NCBI GenBank assembly: GCA_019115455.1
Contig: DXDN01000001.1
Location: 116,289 to 180,288, forward strand
Direction of reading: 5' to 3'
DNA from: Candidatus Eubacterium faecigallinarum
GTDB lineage: Bacteria; Bacillota; Clostridia; Oscillospirales; Acutalibacteraceae
DNA length: 64,000 nucleotides
Positions 63,571 through 64,000 of this stretch are shown here, in pieces. The translations under genes were made by a program, and so were the position numbers. Position 1 is the first letter of the stretch. Every line of letters begins with the position of its first letter. The notes beneath the pieces are model-generated. The model did not search any database. It had not been told where the DNA came from and was given only the letters and a program-made list of their open reading frames with translations.

Positions 63571-64000
63571 TTTTAAGCCTCATAGGAAGAACTAAGAACA
63601 GAAAACTGTCGTCGTTAATCGGCATAACTTTTGCCGGACTTACAGCGCTGTTAAGCTCAATTTTTACCTGGTCTGTATCGGCGGCATGAAGTGCGTCGAG
63701 AATAAATTTTGAATTAAATCCTATTTCAACTCTGTCGCCGCTGACATTTGCGTGAGTGTAGTCCACAACTCTTCCGAGACTTGATACAGTGGAAACTCTC
63801 ATCTCGTCATTGTCAAAAAGGCATCTGATAGGATTCTTTTTATCATTTTCAATCACAGGCAAAGTTCTTTCAATACAGTTAATTGCGTCGTCTGTATTGA
63901 TAAGCACTGTTGTAGTCGCCGTTTTTGGAATAGCTGCGTTATAGTCAAGAAAATCTCCGTCAAGAAGTCTGCTGATAACGCTGTAGTTTTCAACATCAAA
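63560..64000 (-). CDS. dnaN: DNA polymerase III beta clamp, C-terminal part
   Basis: The open frame runs past the window edge, so only about the last 146 residues are seen. SRLLDGDFLDYNAAIP, near the edge, and the end SFLFLVLPMRL match the third clamp domain (the usual VMPMRL ending). The clamp tethers the polymerase to DNA. dnaA is expected just upstream, outside the window. Confidence 0.95.
   Translation of the reverse strand, partial: FDVENYSVISRLLDGDFLDYNAAIPKTATTTVLINTDDAINCIERTLPVIENDKKNPIRCLFDNDEMRVSTVSSLGRVVDYTHANVSGDRVEIGFNSKFILDALHAADTDQVKIELNSAVSPAKVMPINDDSFLFLVLPMRLKNEN

Overview
The window is a continuous, gene-dense chromosomal segment from an anaerobic Gram-positive bacterium, most likely a gut-type Clostridia of the Oscillospirales/Ruminococcaceae kind. 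This is inferred from gene content, not from any database search. Gram-positive markers are noc, remB, a class B sortase, two LCP proteins and tagD. Anaerobe markers are oxygen-sensitive nrdDG, feoAB and a split transketolase. Three intracellular glycosidases (GH20, GH27, GH36-like) fit use of plant or host glycans. No mobile element, CRISPR array, tRNA or rRNA was seen.

Layout. 0-5.5 kb: a secreted transglutaminase-like protein, then a leftward cluster rpe / GHL13-like membrane protein / cadherin-like surface protein / mgtE. 5.6-11.5 kb: ABC-F ATPase, zapA, U32 protease-family protein, maf and a PHP phosphoesterase. 11.6-18.6 kb: GH27 galactosidase with an alpha/beta hydrolase, rsmA (leftward) and a heterodimeric ABC exporter. 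18.7-26.3 kb: the most interesting part, described below. 26.4-36.2 kb: divergent GH20 and GH36-like glycosidases, tcdA-tagD, feoAB, a CoA-acylating-type aldehyde dehydrogenase and an iron alcohol dehydrogenase. 36.3-41.4 kb: nrdDG, a YdcF-family protein and serS. 41.4-51 kb: parB, parA, noc, rsmG, mnmG, mnmE, jag, yidC, yidD, rnpA, rpmH, with three perfect parS sites. 51.2-56.4 kb: mtnN, an XRE regulator with a likely operator, a histidine phosphatase, an esterase and a second LCP protein. 56.5-64 kb: gyrA, two small membrane proteins, gyrB, remB, recF, yaaA and the 3' part of dnaN.

The standout system is at 24.0-26.3 kb. A cobalamin riboswitch with its own promoter controls two secreted proteins. 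The first is a lipoprotein ending in a DUF4430 domain, the fold of the C-terminal beta domain of animal transcobalamin/intrinsic factor. The second is an alpha/alpha-toroid protein, resembling the N-terminal domain of the same animal proteins, and it ends in an SPATG cell-wall sorting signal. About 5 kb upstream lie a class B sortase and another surface protein ending in APATG. The simplest reading is a split, bacterial, cell-surface counterpart of intrinsic factor that captures B12 and is partly anchored by the local sortase.

The 41-64 kb part carries the usual origin-proximal genes of Firmicutes. Here the rpmH-to-parB block and the dnaN-to-gyrA block point the same way, instead of diverging from dnaA as in Bacillus and Clostridium. 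dnaA and oriC probably lie just beyond the right edge. Most genes from 36 to 64 kb run leftward, away from that point.
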